DNA of 64,000 bases from Proteus terrae (lineage in GTDB: Bacteria; Pseudomonadota; Gammaproteobacteria; Enterobacterales; Enterobacteriaceae). A program made the translations under genes and the position numbers. Location: positions 1-64,000 of the forward strand of contig NZ_PENS01000009.1 in the NCBI RefSeq assembly GCF_003144325.1. The letters run 5' to 3'. The notes below the pieces were generated by a model that saw only the letters and a list, made by a program, of their open reading frames with translations, did no database searches and had not been told where the DNA came from. Within the stretch, counting starts at the first letter, position 1. Every line of letters begins with the position of its first letter. Shown here in pieces: positions 20,853 through 30,880 of this stretch.

Positions 20853-22355
20853 ATGAAAATGAAGAAAAAAAGAAATAAACCACTACAAATCAATGACATA
20901 ACTATTATTAATGATAGTAAGCTCAAGAAGGCCATTACCGCTGCGGCATTAGGTAATGCCATGGAATGGTTTGACTTTGGTGTTTATGGCTTCCTTGCAT
21001 ATGTCTTAGGTCAAGTCTTCTTCCCGGGTGCATCTCCGGGAGTACAGATGATTGCCGCTCTTGCTACATTCTCCGTACCCTTCCTTGTAAGACCATTAGG
21101 GGGAGTTGTATTTGGAATGTTAGGAGATAAATTTGGTCGCCAAAAGGTTTTATCTGTCACCATTATAATAATGGCACTCAGTACGTTTGCCATTGGTTTG
21201 ATCCCCGCTTACGAAACCATCGGTATTTGGGCACCAGTCTTATTATTACTCGCTAAATTAGCACAAGGTTTCTCCATTGGTGGTGAATATTCTGGAGCGG
21301 CGATTTTCGTTGCTGAATACTCACCAGACCGTAAACGCGGATTTATGGGAAGCTGGTTAGACTTTGGTTCTATTGCTGGTTTCGTCATGGGTGCAGGGGT
21401 CGTTGTACTTATTTCAACCATTATGGGAGAAACCGCATTTCATGAATGGGGATGGCGTATCCCGTTCTTCTTAGCATTACCATTAGGTCTTATCGGCTTA
21501 TATTTACGTCATGCTTTAGAAGAAACTCCAGCATTCCAACAACACGTTGATGAAATGAATAGCGACGACCGTAAATCTATCCAAGATCCACCTCGTGTTT
21601 CATTACGGGAAATTGCATCAAAATATTGGAAAAGCTTAACCGTTTGTGTAGGTTTGGTGATTGCCACTAACGTGACCTACTATATGTTATTAACTTATAT
21701 GCCGAGTTATTTATCTCATAATCTAAATTATTCGGCAGATCACGGTGTACTGATCATCATCGCGATTATGATAGGTATGTTGTTTGTACAGCCGGTTATT
21801 GGGTTACTGAGTGATAAAATTGGTCGTAAACCGTTTGTTATCGGTGGTAGCATTGGGTTATTTATCCTTGCTTACCCTGCATTTATGATGATTAACAGTG
21901 ATGAAATCGGCTTAATTTTCTTAGGACTATTAATTCTTGCCGTTCTACTCAACTGTTTTACTGGGGTTATGGCATCAATTTTACCGGCTATTTTCCCAAC
22001 CCATATTCGTTATAGTGCATTAGCAATTGCTTTTAATATTTCGGTACTAATTGCAGGGGCAACACCAACAGCGGCAGCTTGGTTAGTTGAAGCAACCGGT
22101 GATTTATATATGCCTGCTTATTACCTGATGATTGTCGCTGTTGTTGGCTTAATAACAGGTATCAAGATGATCGAAACCGCAAATAAACCTTTACGAGGTG
22201 CAACACCTGCGGCATCGGATAGATCAGAAGCTAAAGAAATTCTGTCTGAGCATTATGATAATATCGAACAACGTGTTGAAGATATTGAAGCAGAAATAGA
22301 AACATTACAGAAAAAACGCCAAGCCCTAATCGATCAACATCCTAAGTTAGATTAA
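20853..22355 (+). CDS. proP: Proline/betaine:H+ symporter, osmosensor
   Basis: Major facilitator in the inner membrane that takes up proline, glycine betaine and other osmolytes under hyperosmotic stress. The 500-residue product is the same length as E. coli ProP and very similar (ITAAALGNAMEWFDFGVYGF, GDKFGRQK, FVAEYSPDRKRGFMGSWLDFGSIAGF). It retains the C-terminal coiled-coil EHYDNIEQRVEDIEAEIETL (about 470-489), which tunes osmotic activation. AAGG lies upstream of the ATG at 20853. The following phrB starts 10 bp after the stop. E. coli has proP elsewhere. Confidence 0.96.
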   Translation: MKMKKKRNKPLQINDITIINDSKLKKAITAAALGNAMEWFDFGVYGFLAYVLGQVFFPGASPGVQMIAALATFSVPFLVRPLGGVVFGMLGDKFGRQKVLSVTIIIMALSTFAIGLIPAYETIGIWAPVLLLLAKLAQGFSIGGEYSGAAIFVAEYSPDRKRGFMGSWLDFGSIAGFVMGAGVVVLISTIMGETAFHEWGWRIPFFLALPLGLIGLYLRHALEETPAFQQHVDEMNSDDRKSIQDPPRVSLREIASKYWKSLTVCVGLVIATNVTYYMLLTYMPSYLSHNLNYSADHGVLIIIAIMIGMLFVQPVIGLLSDKIGRKPFVIGGSIGLFILAYPAFMMINSDEIGLIFLGLLILAVLLNCFTGVMASILPAIFPTHIRYSALAIAFNISVLIAGATPTAAAWLVEATGDLYMPAYYLMIVAVVGLITGIKMIETANKPLRGATPAASDRSEAKEILSEHYDNIEQRVEDIEAEIETLQKKRQALIDQHPKLD

Positions 22356-22365
22356 GAGAGGTTAC

Positions 22366-23796
22366 ATGCACCCGTCTTCTGTTCATTTAGTCTGGTTTCG
22401 TAATGATTTAAGAGTGACGGATAACAAGGCACTCTTTAACGCTTGCCAAGATAAACAAGCACAGGTGCATGCTCTTTTCACCATAACGCCTGAACAATGG
22501 AAAGTTCATAATATGGCTTTGTCATGTCAGGCGTTTATTCATGATGCTTTACTTGATCTTTCAATATCGCTGGCAAAACTGAATATTCCACTAACAGTAG
22601 TGATTAGCGATACTTATTCAAATGCAGCCGATAAAGTGGCTGAATATTGCCAACAACATCAAGTTACCGCGCTTTTTTTCAATCACCAATATGCCCTTAA
22701 TGAACAACGTCGTGATAAAAAAGTCACTAAGTTACTAGAAAATAAAACAACCGTTTATGCTTATCATGACAATGTGTTTATTCCACCGGGTAATGTAGTC
22801 ACACAACAAGGGGAGATGTATAAGGTTTTTACTCCCTTTAGAAATGCATTTTTACGACTCTTTTTTTCACAAGATAATGCTTCGTTACCTATTCCAGAAA
22901 TAAGAGCACATCAAGAAACAGTATCTCCTTTAAAAGCGCTACTTTTTTCACTTGAAAATACAAACGCATCTTCTTTTGTCGCCACGGAAGAAGAAGCACT
23001 TAAACGCTTAAAACAGTTCTGCTATGAAAGTGTTCCACATTATGCAAAATGGCGAGATATTCCGGCAGTTGATGGCACAAGTCGATTATCTCCCTACCTT
23101 TCTGTCGGTCTGTTATCTATTCGCCAATGTTTTAATCGTCTTTACCAAACTGAACCTGATTTCTTAGAAAACAGTACATCAGGCGCATTTGTTTGGTTTA
23201 ACGAGCTTATTTGGCGAGAGTTTTACCAACACTTAATTGTGGCAAATCCCAATTTATGCAAACACATTGCTTTTCAGCTTTGGACAGAAAAAATCAATTG
23301 GCGTAATGAACAAGATGAATTTAACGCTTGGACTCAAGGCTTAACAGGTTTTCCGATTATTGATGCAGCAATGCGACAGCTTAACCAGACAGGTTGGATG
23401 CATAACCGCCTACGTATGCTCACGGCGAGCTTTCTTATCAAAGACTTGTTAATTGATTGGCGTTGGGGTGAGCGTTATTTTATGTCGCAACTTATTGATG
23501 GCGATTTCGCATCAAATAATGGGGGCTGGCAATGGGCCGCATCAACAGGAACAGATGCCGTACCTTATTTTCGAATTTTTAATCCAACTACCCAAGGACG
23601 AAAATTCGATCCGGATGGTGAATTTATCCGCCATTGGCTTCCTGAACTCGCCAATGTGCCTAATCGATATATTCATACCCCTCACGAATGGTCAGCAAAA
23701 ACTAATAATTCTCTCGATTATCCATTGCCTATAGTTGATCACACAAAAGCACGAATAAGAGCGATTGAGTCTTATGAAAAGGCAAAAAAAGGGTAA
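22366..23796 (+). CDS. phrB: Deoxyribodipyrimidine photolyase
   Basis: Light-dependent repair of cyclobutane pyrimidine dimers using FADH- and an antenna cofactor. 476 residues (E. coli 472). N-terminal alpha/beta antenna domain begins VHLVWFRNDLRVTDN. The C-terminal helical FAD domain has the signatures WFNELIWREFYQHLI, TGFPIIDAAMRQLNQTGWMHNRLRM and DGDFASNNGGWQWAASTGTDAVPYFRIFNP. It follows proP by 10 bp with GAGAGG before the ATG, so it is probably read from the proP transcript. Confidence 0.96.
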   Translation: MHPSSVHLVWFRNDLRVTDNKALFNACQDKQAQVHALFTITPEQWKVHNMALSCQAFIHDALLDLSISLAKLNIPLTVVISDTYSNAADKVAEYCQQHQVTALFFNHQYALNEQRRDKKVTKLLENKTTVYAYHDNVFIPPGNVVTQQGEMYKVFTPFRNAFLRLFFSQDNASLPIPEIRAHQETVSPLKALLFSLENTNASSFVATEEEALKRLKQFCYESVPHYAKWRDIPAVDGTSRLSPYLSVGLLSIRQCFNRLYQTEPDFLENSTSGAFVWFNELIWREFYQHLIVANPNLCKHIAFQLWTEKINWRNEQDEFNAWTQGLTGFPIIDAAMRQLNQTGWMHNRLRMLTASFLIKDLLIDWRWGERYFMSQLIDGDFASNNGGWQWAASTGTDAVPYFRIFNPTTQGRKFDPDGEFIRHWLPELANVPNRYIHTPHEWSAKTNNSLDYPLPIVDHTKARIRAIESYEKAKKG

Positions 23797-23835
23797 GATA
23801 GTAAAACTTTATTTATTGATAACTGGCTCAATATT

Positions 23836-24813
23836 GTGAAAACCCCCCAAATTTCTGTCATCGTTCCTATGTTTAATGAAGCGTCTCGTATTACGAGATT
23901 ATTGGATAGTGTGATCACTCAAACTTTCACCGATATTGAAGTCATTATTATTAATGATGGTTCGACAGATAATAGTGCTGAAATCGCAACGTCTTATTGC
24001 CAAAAAGATGCACGAGTGAAGCTTTATCATCAAACTAATCAAGGATTATCCAGCGCAAGAAATACAGGTTTAAAATATGCTCAAGGTGAGTGGATAGTTT
24101 TTTTTGATAGTGATGATTTTATTAAGCCTGAATTACTCGCACATTGGTATCAATTAGCTGTTACCCAACACGTTGATGTTTTAATTGGCAATGGTGAACG
24201 ATTCAATCCAAGTGATCTTAAAAAGCACCAAAGACCAATCCACCAACGACAGCCTTATCAAAAAGTCATAAAAGGTAGTGAGTGGATCATTCATGCCGTC
24301 ACTCAACATCAATGGCCACATTTCGTTTGGTTGCAGTTAACTCGGCATGACTTAATAAAAAAACATCAACTTCAATTTATTGAAGGTCTTTATCATGAAG
24401 ATATTTTGTGGACAATGCAATTAGCGCTTGTTGCAGAGCGAATAGGTTTTGATAACCAACCTCTCTATTATTACTGTGCTAATCCTGACTCTATTACACG
24501 TAAACCCGACCAACAAAAAGAAGCTCAACGAACACAAAGTTATTTACAGATAATCTTACAGCTATTAAAAGAAGCAGATAAACAATCTGATCAGTTATTA
24601 GCAAAAGCACTCCGCCAACAGGCAGTTCGTGAATTAGGCAGTTTTTTTATTCTTTTTCGTAAATGTTGTGATGCAAAAAATCAAAAAATAATCGCAAAAC
24701 AATTTTCTACTTATTCTTTATTTTCCTCTCTCAATAAAGGCGTAAATAATTGGCATCAACGCTGGTTTATTTTTCGTGTTAACTGCATTTTATTTATCGC
24801 CTCTTTGAAATAA
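23836..24813 (+). CDS. Family 2 glycosyltransferase
   Basis: Cytoplasmic or membrane-associated nucleotide-sugar transferase of GT-A fold. 325 residues, GTG start at 23836. Nucleotide-binding start ISVIVPMFNEASRITRLLDSV, INDGSTDNS, GLSSARNTGLKYAQGEWIVFFDSDDF with the metal-binding DSDD near residue 96, and a later HEDILW. A short C-terminal hydrophobic patch (WFIFRVNCILFIASL) may contact the membrane. Relatives act in LPS core, O-antigen and exopolysaccharide synthesis; the acceptor is unknown. It lies 39 bp after phrB, an unusual partner. Confidence 0.85.
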   Translation: MKTPQISVIVPMFNEASRITRLLDSVITQTFTDIEVIIINDGSTDNSAEIATSYCQKDARVKLYHQTNQGLSSARNTGLKYAQGEWIVFFDSDDFIKPELLAHWYQLAVTQHVDVLIGNGERFNPSDLKKHQRPIHQRQPYQKVIKGSEWIIHAVTQHQWPHFVWLQLTRHDLIKKHQLQFIEGLYHEDILWTMQLALVAERIGFDNQPLYYYCANPDSITRKPDQQKEAQRTQSYLQIILQLLKEADKQSDQLLAKALRQQAVRELGSFFILFRKCCDAKNQKIIAKQFSTYSLFSSLNKGVNNWHQRWFIFRVNCILFIASLK

Positions 24814-24821
24814 GTAAGCAT

Positions 24822-24854
24822 AAAAAAAACAGCGCTGTTATTAAGCGCTGTTTT
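24822..24854 (-). terminator. Bidirectional terminator between the glycosyltransferase and ppc
   Basis: Stem AAAACAGCGCT / AGCGCTGTTTT (24826-24836 and 24844-24854, loop GTTATTA). On the minus strand the T run is eight bases long, giving a strong ppc terminator. The + side, ending in TTTTAGTTTC, can serve the upstream convergent operon. Confidence 0.92.
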
Positions 24855-24875
24855 AGTTTCTAAATACGGATTGCT

Positions 24876-27512
24876 CTAGCCTGTGTTACGCATACCAGCT
24901 GCAATACCAGCAATTGTTACCATTAGCGCTTGTTCAATACGTGGATCAGACTCGCTATGAGTACGAGAGCGCTGTAATAACTCAGCCTGAAGTACGTTTA
25001 ATGGATCGGTATACACATTACGTAGTGCAATAGATTCCGCAACCCATGGTAAATCTGCCATTAAGTGCTCATCTTTTGAAATGGCCAGGACACTCTTAAT
25101 ATCATCGGAAAGTTGTTGGCGTAATTTAGATCCTAATGGCCATAAACGCTCTTCAACTAAACGTTGATCGTAATATTCCGCCAACCATAAATCTGCTTTA
25201 GCGTACACCATTTCCAACATCGCAATACGTGTATTAAAGAACGGCCAGTTCTCACACATATCGTCTAATACCGCTTGTTTTCCGCTATCAATTTCATGTT
25301 GTAATGCAGCGCCAGCACCCAACCAAGCAGGTAGCATTAAGCGGTTTTGAGTCCATGCGAAGATCCACGGGATAGCGCGCAAAGTTTCAACACCTCCAGT
25401 AGGGCGACGTTTTGCAGGACGTGAGCCTAATGGTAGTTTACCCAATTCGCCTTCTGGCGTTGCCGCTCTAAAGTAAGGAACAAAGTCTTCTTGTCCTCGT
25501 ACATAGTCACGATACATTGCACAAGAAACGTCAGACAAGGAATCCATTACCTCAATCCAAGGCGCTTTTGGCTCTGGTGGTGGTAATAAATTCGCTTCTA
25601 AGATTGCACCTGCATAGTGAGCAAGGCTACTGATGGTGACTTGTGGTAATCCGAACTTAAAGCGGATCATTTCGCCTTGTTCTGTCACACGCAGGCCACC
25701 TTTTAAACTTCCTGGTGGTTGAGAAAGTAATGCTGCATGTGCTGGCGCACCACCACGACCAATCGTACCACCACGTCCGTGGAATAGTGTTAATGTCACA
25801 CCTGATTTTTCACAGAGCTTAATTAATGCATCTTGAGCACGATATTGTGCCCACGATGCTGCCATCACACCCGCATCTTTTGCTGAGTCTGAATAGCCAA
25901 TCATCACCATTTGTTTGTCATCAATTAAATCGCGATACCAAGGAATATCAAACAAACGGGTCATTACGCTTTCAGAATTATTTAAGTCATCAAGCGTTTC
26001 AAATAGAGGGGCAACTGGTAATCGAATATTCGCGCCAGCTTCTTTCAGTAATAGTTTTACAGCTAATACATCAGAAGGCACTTTTGCCATTGAAATCACA
26101 TAAGAGGCGATAGAATCTTTAGGTGATTCAGCAATCACACGGCAAGTCTCAAATACTTCTTGAGTCGCTGCACTTGGTTGCCAATTAGTTGGGATCAGCG
26201 GGCGCTTAGAACTTAATTCTTCAAGTAAGAATGTTTGTTTTTGCTCTTCAGACCAACTCGCGTAATCACCAAGCTCTAAATACTGTGTCAATTCAGAGAG
26301 TGCTTCGGTGTGATTGGTACTTTCTTGGCGAATATCGAGCTTAACTAGCTGTAAGCCAAAACAACGGATACGACGTAATGTATCTAACAGTTGCCCATTA
26401 GCGATAATACGCATACCGCACTGAGTCAGTGATTGATAGCAAGCGTATAACGGTTCCCAAAGTTGGGCATTATCAATTAACAATCCTTCAGGAGGTAGAG
26501 ATTGCTGTCCTTTAATGCGTTGTTCTAAATAATCACGAGTGACTTGTAAGCGAGTACGCAATTGTTTAGCAATTTCACGGTATGGCTCTGCAACTTCAGT
26601 ACCACCTGCTAATTCGCGCAGCTCAGGGGTACTTTCTGTCATTGAAAGCTCTGAAACAAGAACTTGAATATCATTTAAGAATAAATCAGCGGCTTTCCAA
26701 CGGCTTAATAGTAAAGCATGGCGTGTGATCTCAGCCGTCACATTTGGGTTACCATCACGATCTCCACCCATCCATGAAGTAAAACGAATAGGAGAAGCTT
26801 CTACGGGTAAGTTGTAATCAATGGATTCTTTAAGCTGCTCATTAAATTCACGTAAAAAAGCAGGAACACCTTCCCATAAGCTATTTTCAACAACCGCAAA
26901 TCCCCATTTCGCTTCATCAATAGGTGTTGGGCGAATTTTTCTAATTTCATCAGTGTGCCATGATTGGGCAACTAACTGACGCAGACGGCGCATAATATTA
27001 GTACGCTCATAATCTGCTAGATCATCGTGGTCGAGTTGAGATAAACAGGTATTTACCTCAACCAGCTTATGAATCAGTGTACGACGTGCGATTTCGGTTG
27101 GGTGTGCCGTTAATACCAGCTCAATAGAGATTTGCTCTACCGCTTCTTTTAATTGCTCGTCGGTAAAATTCTTATCTTTTAGTCTGGTGATCAGTTTTGC
27201 CAATGCCACAGGATTACTCGCTGCTTCACCGTGAGGTGAAATGCTATGGTATTGTTCTGCCACGTTCGTCAGGTTTAAGAATTGATTGAATGCTCTAGCA
27301 ACAGGTAATAATTCATCATTAGAGAGATTCTGTAACGTCAGCAACAGTTTTTGTCGCTGAACTTCATTACCCGCTCGTGATGATTTAGATAATTTTCGAA
27401 TAGATTCAACTTTATCTAAAATTTCTTCACCGAGCGCTTCTTTTATCGTATCTCCAAGTAGCTTGCCAAGCATACTGACATTGCTACGCATAGCAGAATA
27501 TTGTTGATTCAT
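24876..27512 (-). CDS. ppc: Phosphoenolpyruvate carboxylase
   Basis: Anaplerotic conversion of PEP and bicarbonate to oxaloacetate in the cytoplasm. 878 residues (E. coli 883). Catalytic His in [19 protein letters not shown], active-site loop [35 protein letters not shown], and the family C-terminus ending RNTG. AGGAG lies six bases before the ATG at 27512. It stands alone; in E. coli it is also next to the arg cluster, here separated by the poxB-proP stretch. Confidence 0.97.
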   Translation of the reverse strand: MNQQYSAMRSNVSMLGKLLGDTIKEALGEEILDKVESIRKLSKSSRAGNEVQRQKLLLTLQNLSNDELLPVARAFNQFLNLTNVAEQYHSISPHGEAASNPVALAKLITRLKDKNFTDEQLKEAVEQISIELVLTAHPTEIARRTLIHKLVEVNTCLSQLDHDDLADYERTNIMRRLRQLVAQSWHTDEIRKIRPTPIDEAKWGFAVVENSLWEGVPAFLREFNEQLKESIDYNLPVEASPIRFTSWMGGDRDGNPNVTAEITRHALLLSRWKAADLFLNDIQVLVSELSMTESTPELRELAGGTEVAEPYREIAKQLRTRLQVTRDYLEQRIKGQQSLPPEGLLIDNAQLWEPLYACYQSLTQCGMRIIANGQLLDTLRRIRCFGLQLVKLDIRQESTNHTEALSELTQYLELGDYASWSEEQKQTFLLEELSSKRPLIPTNWQPSAATQEVFETCRVIAESPKDSIASYVISMAKVPSDVLAVKLLLKEAGANIRLPVAPLFETLDDLNNSESVMTRLFDIPWYRDLIDDKQMVMIGYSDSAKDAGVMAASWAQYRAQDALIKLCEKSGVTLTLFHGRGGTIGRGGAPAHAALLSQPPGSLKGGLRVTEQGEMIRFKFGLPQVTISSLAHYAGAILEANLLPPPEPKAPWIEVMDSLSDVSCAMYRDYVRGQEDFVPYFRAATPEGELGKLPLGSRPAKRRPTGGVETLRAIPWIFAWTQNRLMLPAWLGAGAALQHEIDSGKQAVLDDMCENWPFFNTRIAMLEMVYAKADLWLAEYYDQRLVEERLWPLGSKLRQQLSDDIKSVLAISKDEHLMADLPWVAESIALRNVYTDPLNVLQAELLQRSRTHSESDPRIEQALMVTIAGIAAGMRNTG

Positions 27513-28025
27513 AAGACTCCTGACCTTGTCTTTGTGGCGGTAACAACATGCTTCTTCCTATTAGAAAAGTCATGTCCTCCCAGTTGTGTAATTAACTTTC
27601 ATTTCTGATGTGACTTTATTTTGATTTTTGTGATAAGCCACACTGCTTTTTTTACTTAGCCTACTATTCATATCAGAAAATAATCGTTTTGGGGGATTTT
27701 TCTGAAATTTAATTACGGCTTTAGTCTTATAAGAATGGCTAATATTCATGCTGTTCTAGCTCAATTTTAGCAAGAATAAGGACTTTTTTTCGTTTCTTAT
27801 CTACTAAGAAGAGTTTTTTACTAGAAAGGGAGTGATACGTGAAAATTTATCTGGCGGAAAATTTAGATGATTTTTTTTAATATTGATAAATTGTCTGGTC
27901 TATTTTTTTGATTTGTAGCTAATTTCGCTGGTGGGGCTATAACTCGTGTTTCTATTTCATCGCTTACTTTATTCTTTTTTACATTTTTACTAGATCACGA
28001 TTTCCGATTAAGATCCTCATAAGAT
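27513..28025. other. AT-rich intergenic region upstream of ppc
   Basis: About 510 bp with no recognisable gene, RNA or repeat. It must contain the leftward ppc promoter; I could not pick one with confidence. The rest of the ppc-metL gap (28026-28432) holds a terminator-like hairpin and a decayed short ORF, listed separately. Confidence 0.4.
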
Positions 28026-28058
28026 AAAAACGAATAAAGCGCTGAGTATCAGCGCTTT
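28026..28058 (-). terminator. Terminator-like hairpin after the decayed short ORF
   Basis: Perfect 10-bp stem AAAGCGCTGA / TCAGCGCTTT (28036-28045 and 28049-28058, loop GTA). Minus-strand continuation ATTCGTTTTTATC contains a T5 run. It lies about 80 bp downstream of the broken ORF at 28135-28292 and supports a former leftward transcription unit there. Confidence 0.6.
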
Positions 28059-28134
28059 AAGTTAAAAATAACGAATTGTCTTTCAGTAAATTAAGTTGTC
28101 TGTTGTAAATAATGTGGTTAATCGAATTGTACTC

Positions 28135-28292
28135 TTAATAACGTTCAAACACGTTGTAACCGTACTTCAACTTCCACTCAAGACGCTTAAATTTCACATC
28201 ATGAGCTACTGACAAAAGTTCTCTTTAGCTTGATGGTTCACCTCCGTCATTTCATTTCTTAGTGGGACAATCTGTCTTACTACCTTTGACAT
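28135..28292 (-). pseudogene. Frameshifted short ORF of unknown function
   Basis: On the minus strand AAGGAG is followed six bases later by ATG (28292), giving MSKVVRQIVPLRNEMTEV and ending early at a TAG about 28 codons on. A second frame then continues without a gap as ELLSVAHDVKFKRLEWKLKY, followed by GYNVFERY and TAA (28135). The total span of 158 nt is one base short of 53 codons, so a single-base deletion near AAAGAGAAC would explain the split of a 52-residue basic protein. I do not recognise the family. A hairpin terminator follows. It could also be two unrelated chance frames. Confidence 0.5.
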
Positions 28293-28432
28293 CAATCGCT
28301 CCTTTGTGACTAGAGATAATTCAAGTATAGCCAAAGAATTTAAAAAAATTGAGTGATATGACACAAAAATGACAAAAGATTATCAGCAAAAAATAACCTG
28401 CCGATAATCTTTATAAAAGAGAAAAAATTAAA

Positions 28433-30871
28433 TTACAGTAACTGAGAAAGGCGGTTTAAATCTGACTGAATTGCGCCTGCGGTCACGTCTCTTCCAGCTC
28501 CCGGCCCTCTGATCACAAGAGGGTTATCACGATACCAACGGCTTTCAATCGCAAATAAATTATCACCCGGTAATAGCGAGGCAAGAGGATGATCTTTTCT
28601 CACCGCTTCAACACCGACTTTTGCTTTACCATTAGCATCAAAACGGGCGATATAACGTAATACCATATCCATTTCATTTGCGGCAGCTAATCGTTGTGCC
28701 ATTTGTTCATTGATCAATGCACTGTTATCAAAAAACTCTTCTAGTGAACCAGTTTCAGCTTGTACAGGTACTAAAGATTCAACTCGGACTTGTTCTGGCT
28801 CGATGTCATAACCAGCTTCACGAGCAAGAATAACCAGTTTACGCATCACATCTTGCCCTGATAAATCAATTCGTGGATCAGGCTCGGTTAATCCTTGTTG
28901 CCAAGCTTGTTCCACCAGCTCACTGAAAGGCACTGTGCCATCAAATTGCAAGAATAACCAAGAGAGCGTGCCAGAAAAAATACCGCTAATTGATAAAATA
29001 GTGTCACCACTTTCACGCAAATCACGCACTGTATGATTAATCGGTAAACCCGCACCGACTGTTGCGTTATATAACCAATGGCGACCTGTTTTAGAAAAGG
29101 CATCTCGTGTGGCACGATAACGTACACTTGAAGCCGAGCCAGCAATCTTATTTGCACTGATAACATGAAAACCGTAGCTAGCAAAATCTTCATAAGAGGT
29201 AGCAAGAGACTCATTAGCCGTAATATCAACAACCACTAAATCATCATAAGGATGAGCTCTCATCCAAAGATACAGCGACTCTTCATTATGCTCTGTAGCT
29301 TCCTCATCAAAGAAAGCCAATGCACGGCTTGGATTAATCCCTTGATAATCAAGTAAACTACGACGGCTATCAACGACACCCGCAAGAATAAATTCAAAAT
29401 CACTACGTGCTGACAAAGGCTCTTGTTCGCGAGCAAACAACTCTAACCAACGTGAACCAATATTCCCTTTACCAAACAGCACTAAGCCAATCTGTTTTTC
29501 AGCCCTAAATAGCGTTTGATGTAAACCTTGCAGTAGATGCTCGGTATAATTACGTAACACTGCAACTAAGCTGATGTTATCTTCAGCATGCCAAATAAAT
29601 TCAACAGGTTGATCTTTAAGTTGTTGATAGAAACGATGACAATGGAGTGGATTTTTACAAACACCTGCCCCCACTAAAGCCACTAGTGAAAAACCTTCTC
29701 GTAGATGTAATTTTCCCGGTAAAACCGCATCTTGTAATACATCTAATGCACTGTTAGCGACTTCACTGGTATAGCAAAGCTGTAAAAGTTGGCTGTCTTT
29801 ATCAACACCAGTAGCTAAAGGACGGATTTGTGCACGTTTAAGTAATTCATCAACCTCTTTCGCCACTTGTTCAAAGTTTTGATGAGATGGAAGTTGGAGT
29901 TCAATCAAACAAACATCATCATGACTAGTAACGATTTTCGCACCCGTTCCTGATGCCAAAACACGTTCTATACGAGTTGAACCCTGTTCTGGTTGATAGC
30001 TACAACGAAGTTGCAAATCAATATTACTGCCTGAAACAGGTTGAAGTGTGCGTGTATGTAAAACTGGGGCAGCCAATCGAGCCAATTCGCTCGCTTCATC
30101 TAAACGCAACAATGGCAATAAACAAGCATCTTTAACTTTACGAGGATCCGCACTATAAACACCCGCAACATCACTCCAAATTGTTACTTTACCGACATCC
30201 GCTAAAGCCCCAACTTGTGTGGCAGAGTAGTCGCTACCGTTACGACCTAATAAGACCGTTTCACCTTGTTGGTTGCGACTGATAAAACCGGTTACGACAA
30301 AACGGCTTTCGGGGTGTTTAGCTAATAGTGATTGTAATAATGGACGAGATAAAGTTTCGTTCACTTGAGGCTGAGCCGCTCTCTCAGCACATAAAAATTC
30401 ACGCGCATCTAACCACACACTAGGTAAACCTTGCTCTGTAAGTAATCTCGCCATTAATCTTGCAGACCAAATTTCACCGTGGCCGACAACTTCTGCATAA
30501 GTCGCGTCTGTGATAGGTTTATCCAACAAATAGCTTAAGCGTTCAAGATCAGCAATAAAGGCTTGAGAGAGTAATTCTGCATTCTCTTTTGAAAGTAGCC
30601 CTTCAATTAAAGATAACTGGTAGCGACGCAAAGTTTGCTGGACTTGATGGGCAGAAATACGATCACTTTGGCTAAGTTTCAGCCAGCTAATCAACTGATT
30701 CGTCGTCGAGCCCGCCGCAGAAACCACCATTAGGTCATTAGGTTGGCTATAGTTCGTCATGATATTCACGACACGTTGATAACATTTTATGTCTGCAAGA
30801 CTGCTACCACCGAATTTATGTAACTGACGGCAAATCGGCTCCGCCTGTTGTTTAATCGCCACTACGCTCAT
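28433..30871 (-). CDS. metL: Bifunctional aspartokinase / homoserine dehydrogenase II
   Basis: Catalyses the first and third steps from aspartate toward methionine. 812 residues (E. coli MetL 810). N-terminal aspartokinase starts HKFGGSSLADIKCYQRV with GRNGSDYSATQVGALADVGKVTIWSDVAGVYSADPRKV; the C-terminal homoserine dehydrogenase has the NAD motif LVLFGKGNIGSRWLELF (about 465), SANKIAGS, YNATVGAGLPINHTVRDL and GTLSWLF. The ATG at 30871 lies 9 bp after the metB stop. The MET boxes upstream of metB should control both genes. Confidence 0.96.
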   Translation of the reverse strand: MSVVAIKQQAEPICRQLHKFGGSSLADIKCYQRVVNIMTNYSQPNDLMVVSAAGSTTNQLISWLKLSQSDRISAHQVQQTLRRYQLSLIEGLLSKENAELLSQAFIADLERLSYLLDKPITDATYAEVVGHGEIWSARLMARLLTEQGLPSVWLDAREFLCAERAAQPQVNETLSRPLLQSLLAKHPESRFVVTGFISRNQQGETVLLGRNGSDYSATQVGALADVGKVTIWSDVAGVYSADPRKVKDACLLPLLRLDEASELARLAAPVLHTRTLQPVSGSNIDLQLRCSYQPEQGSTRIERVLASGTGAKIVTSHDDVCLIELQLPSHQNFEQVAKEVDELLKRAQIRPLATGVDKDSQLLQLCYTSEVANSALDVLQDAVLPGKLHLREGFSLVALVGAGVCKNPLHCHRFYQQLKDQPVEFIWHAEDNISLVAVLRNYTEHLLQGLHQTLFRAEKQIGLVLFGKGNIGSRWLELFAREQEPLSARSDFEFILAGVVDSRRSLLDYQGINPSRALAFFDEEATEHNEESLYLWMRAHPYDDLVVVDITANESLATSYEDFASYGFHVISANKIAGSASSVRYRATRDAFSKTGRHWLYNATVGAGLPINHTVRDLRESGDTILSISGIFSGTLSWLFLQFDGTVPFSELVEQAWQQGLTEPDPRIDLSGQDVMRKLVILAREAGYDIEPEQVRVESLVPVQAETGSLEEFFDNSALINEQMAQRLAAANEMDMVLRYIARFDANGKAKVGVEAVRKDHPLASLLPGDNLFAIESRWYRDNPLVIRGPGAGRDVTAGAIQSDLNRLSQLL

Positions 30872-30880
30872 GATCCATGG

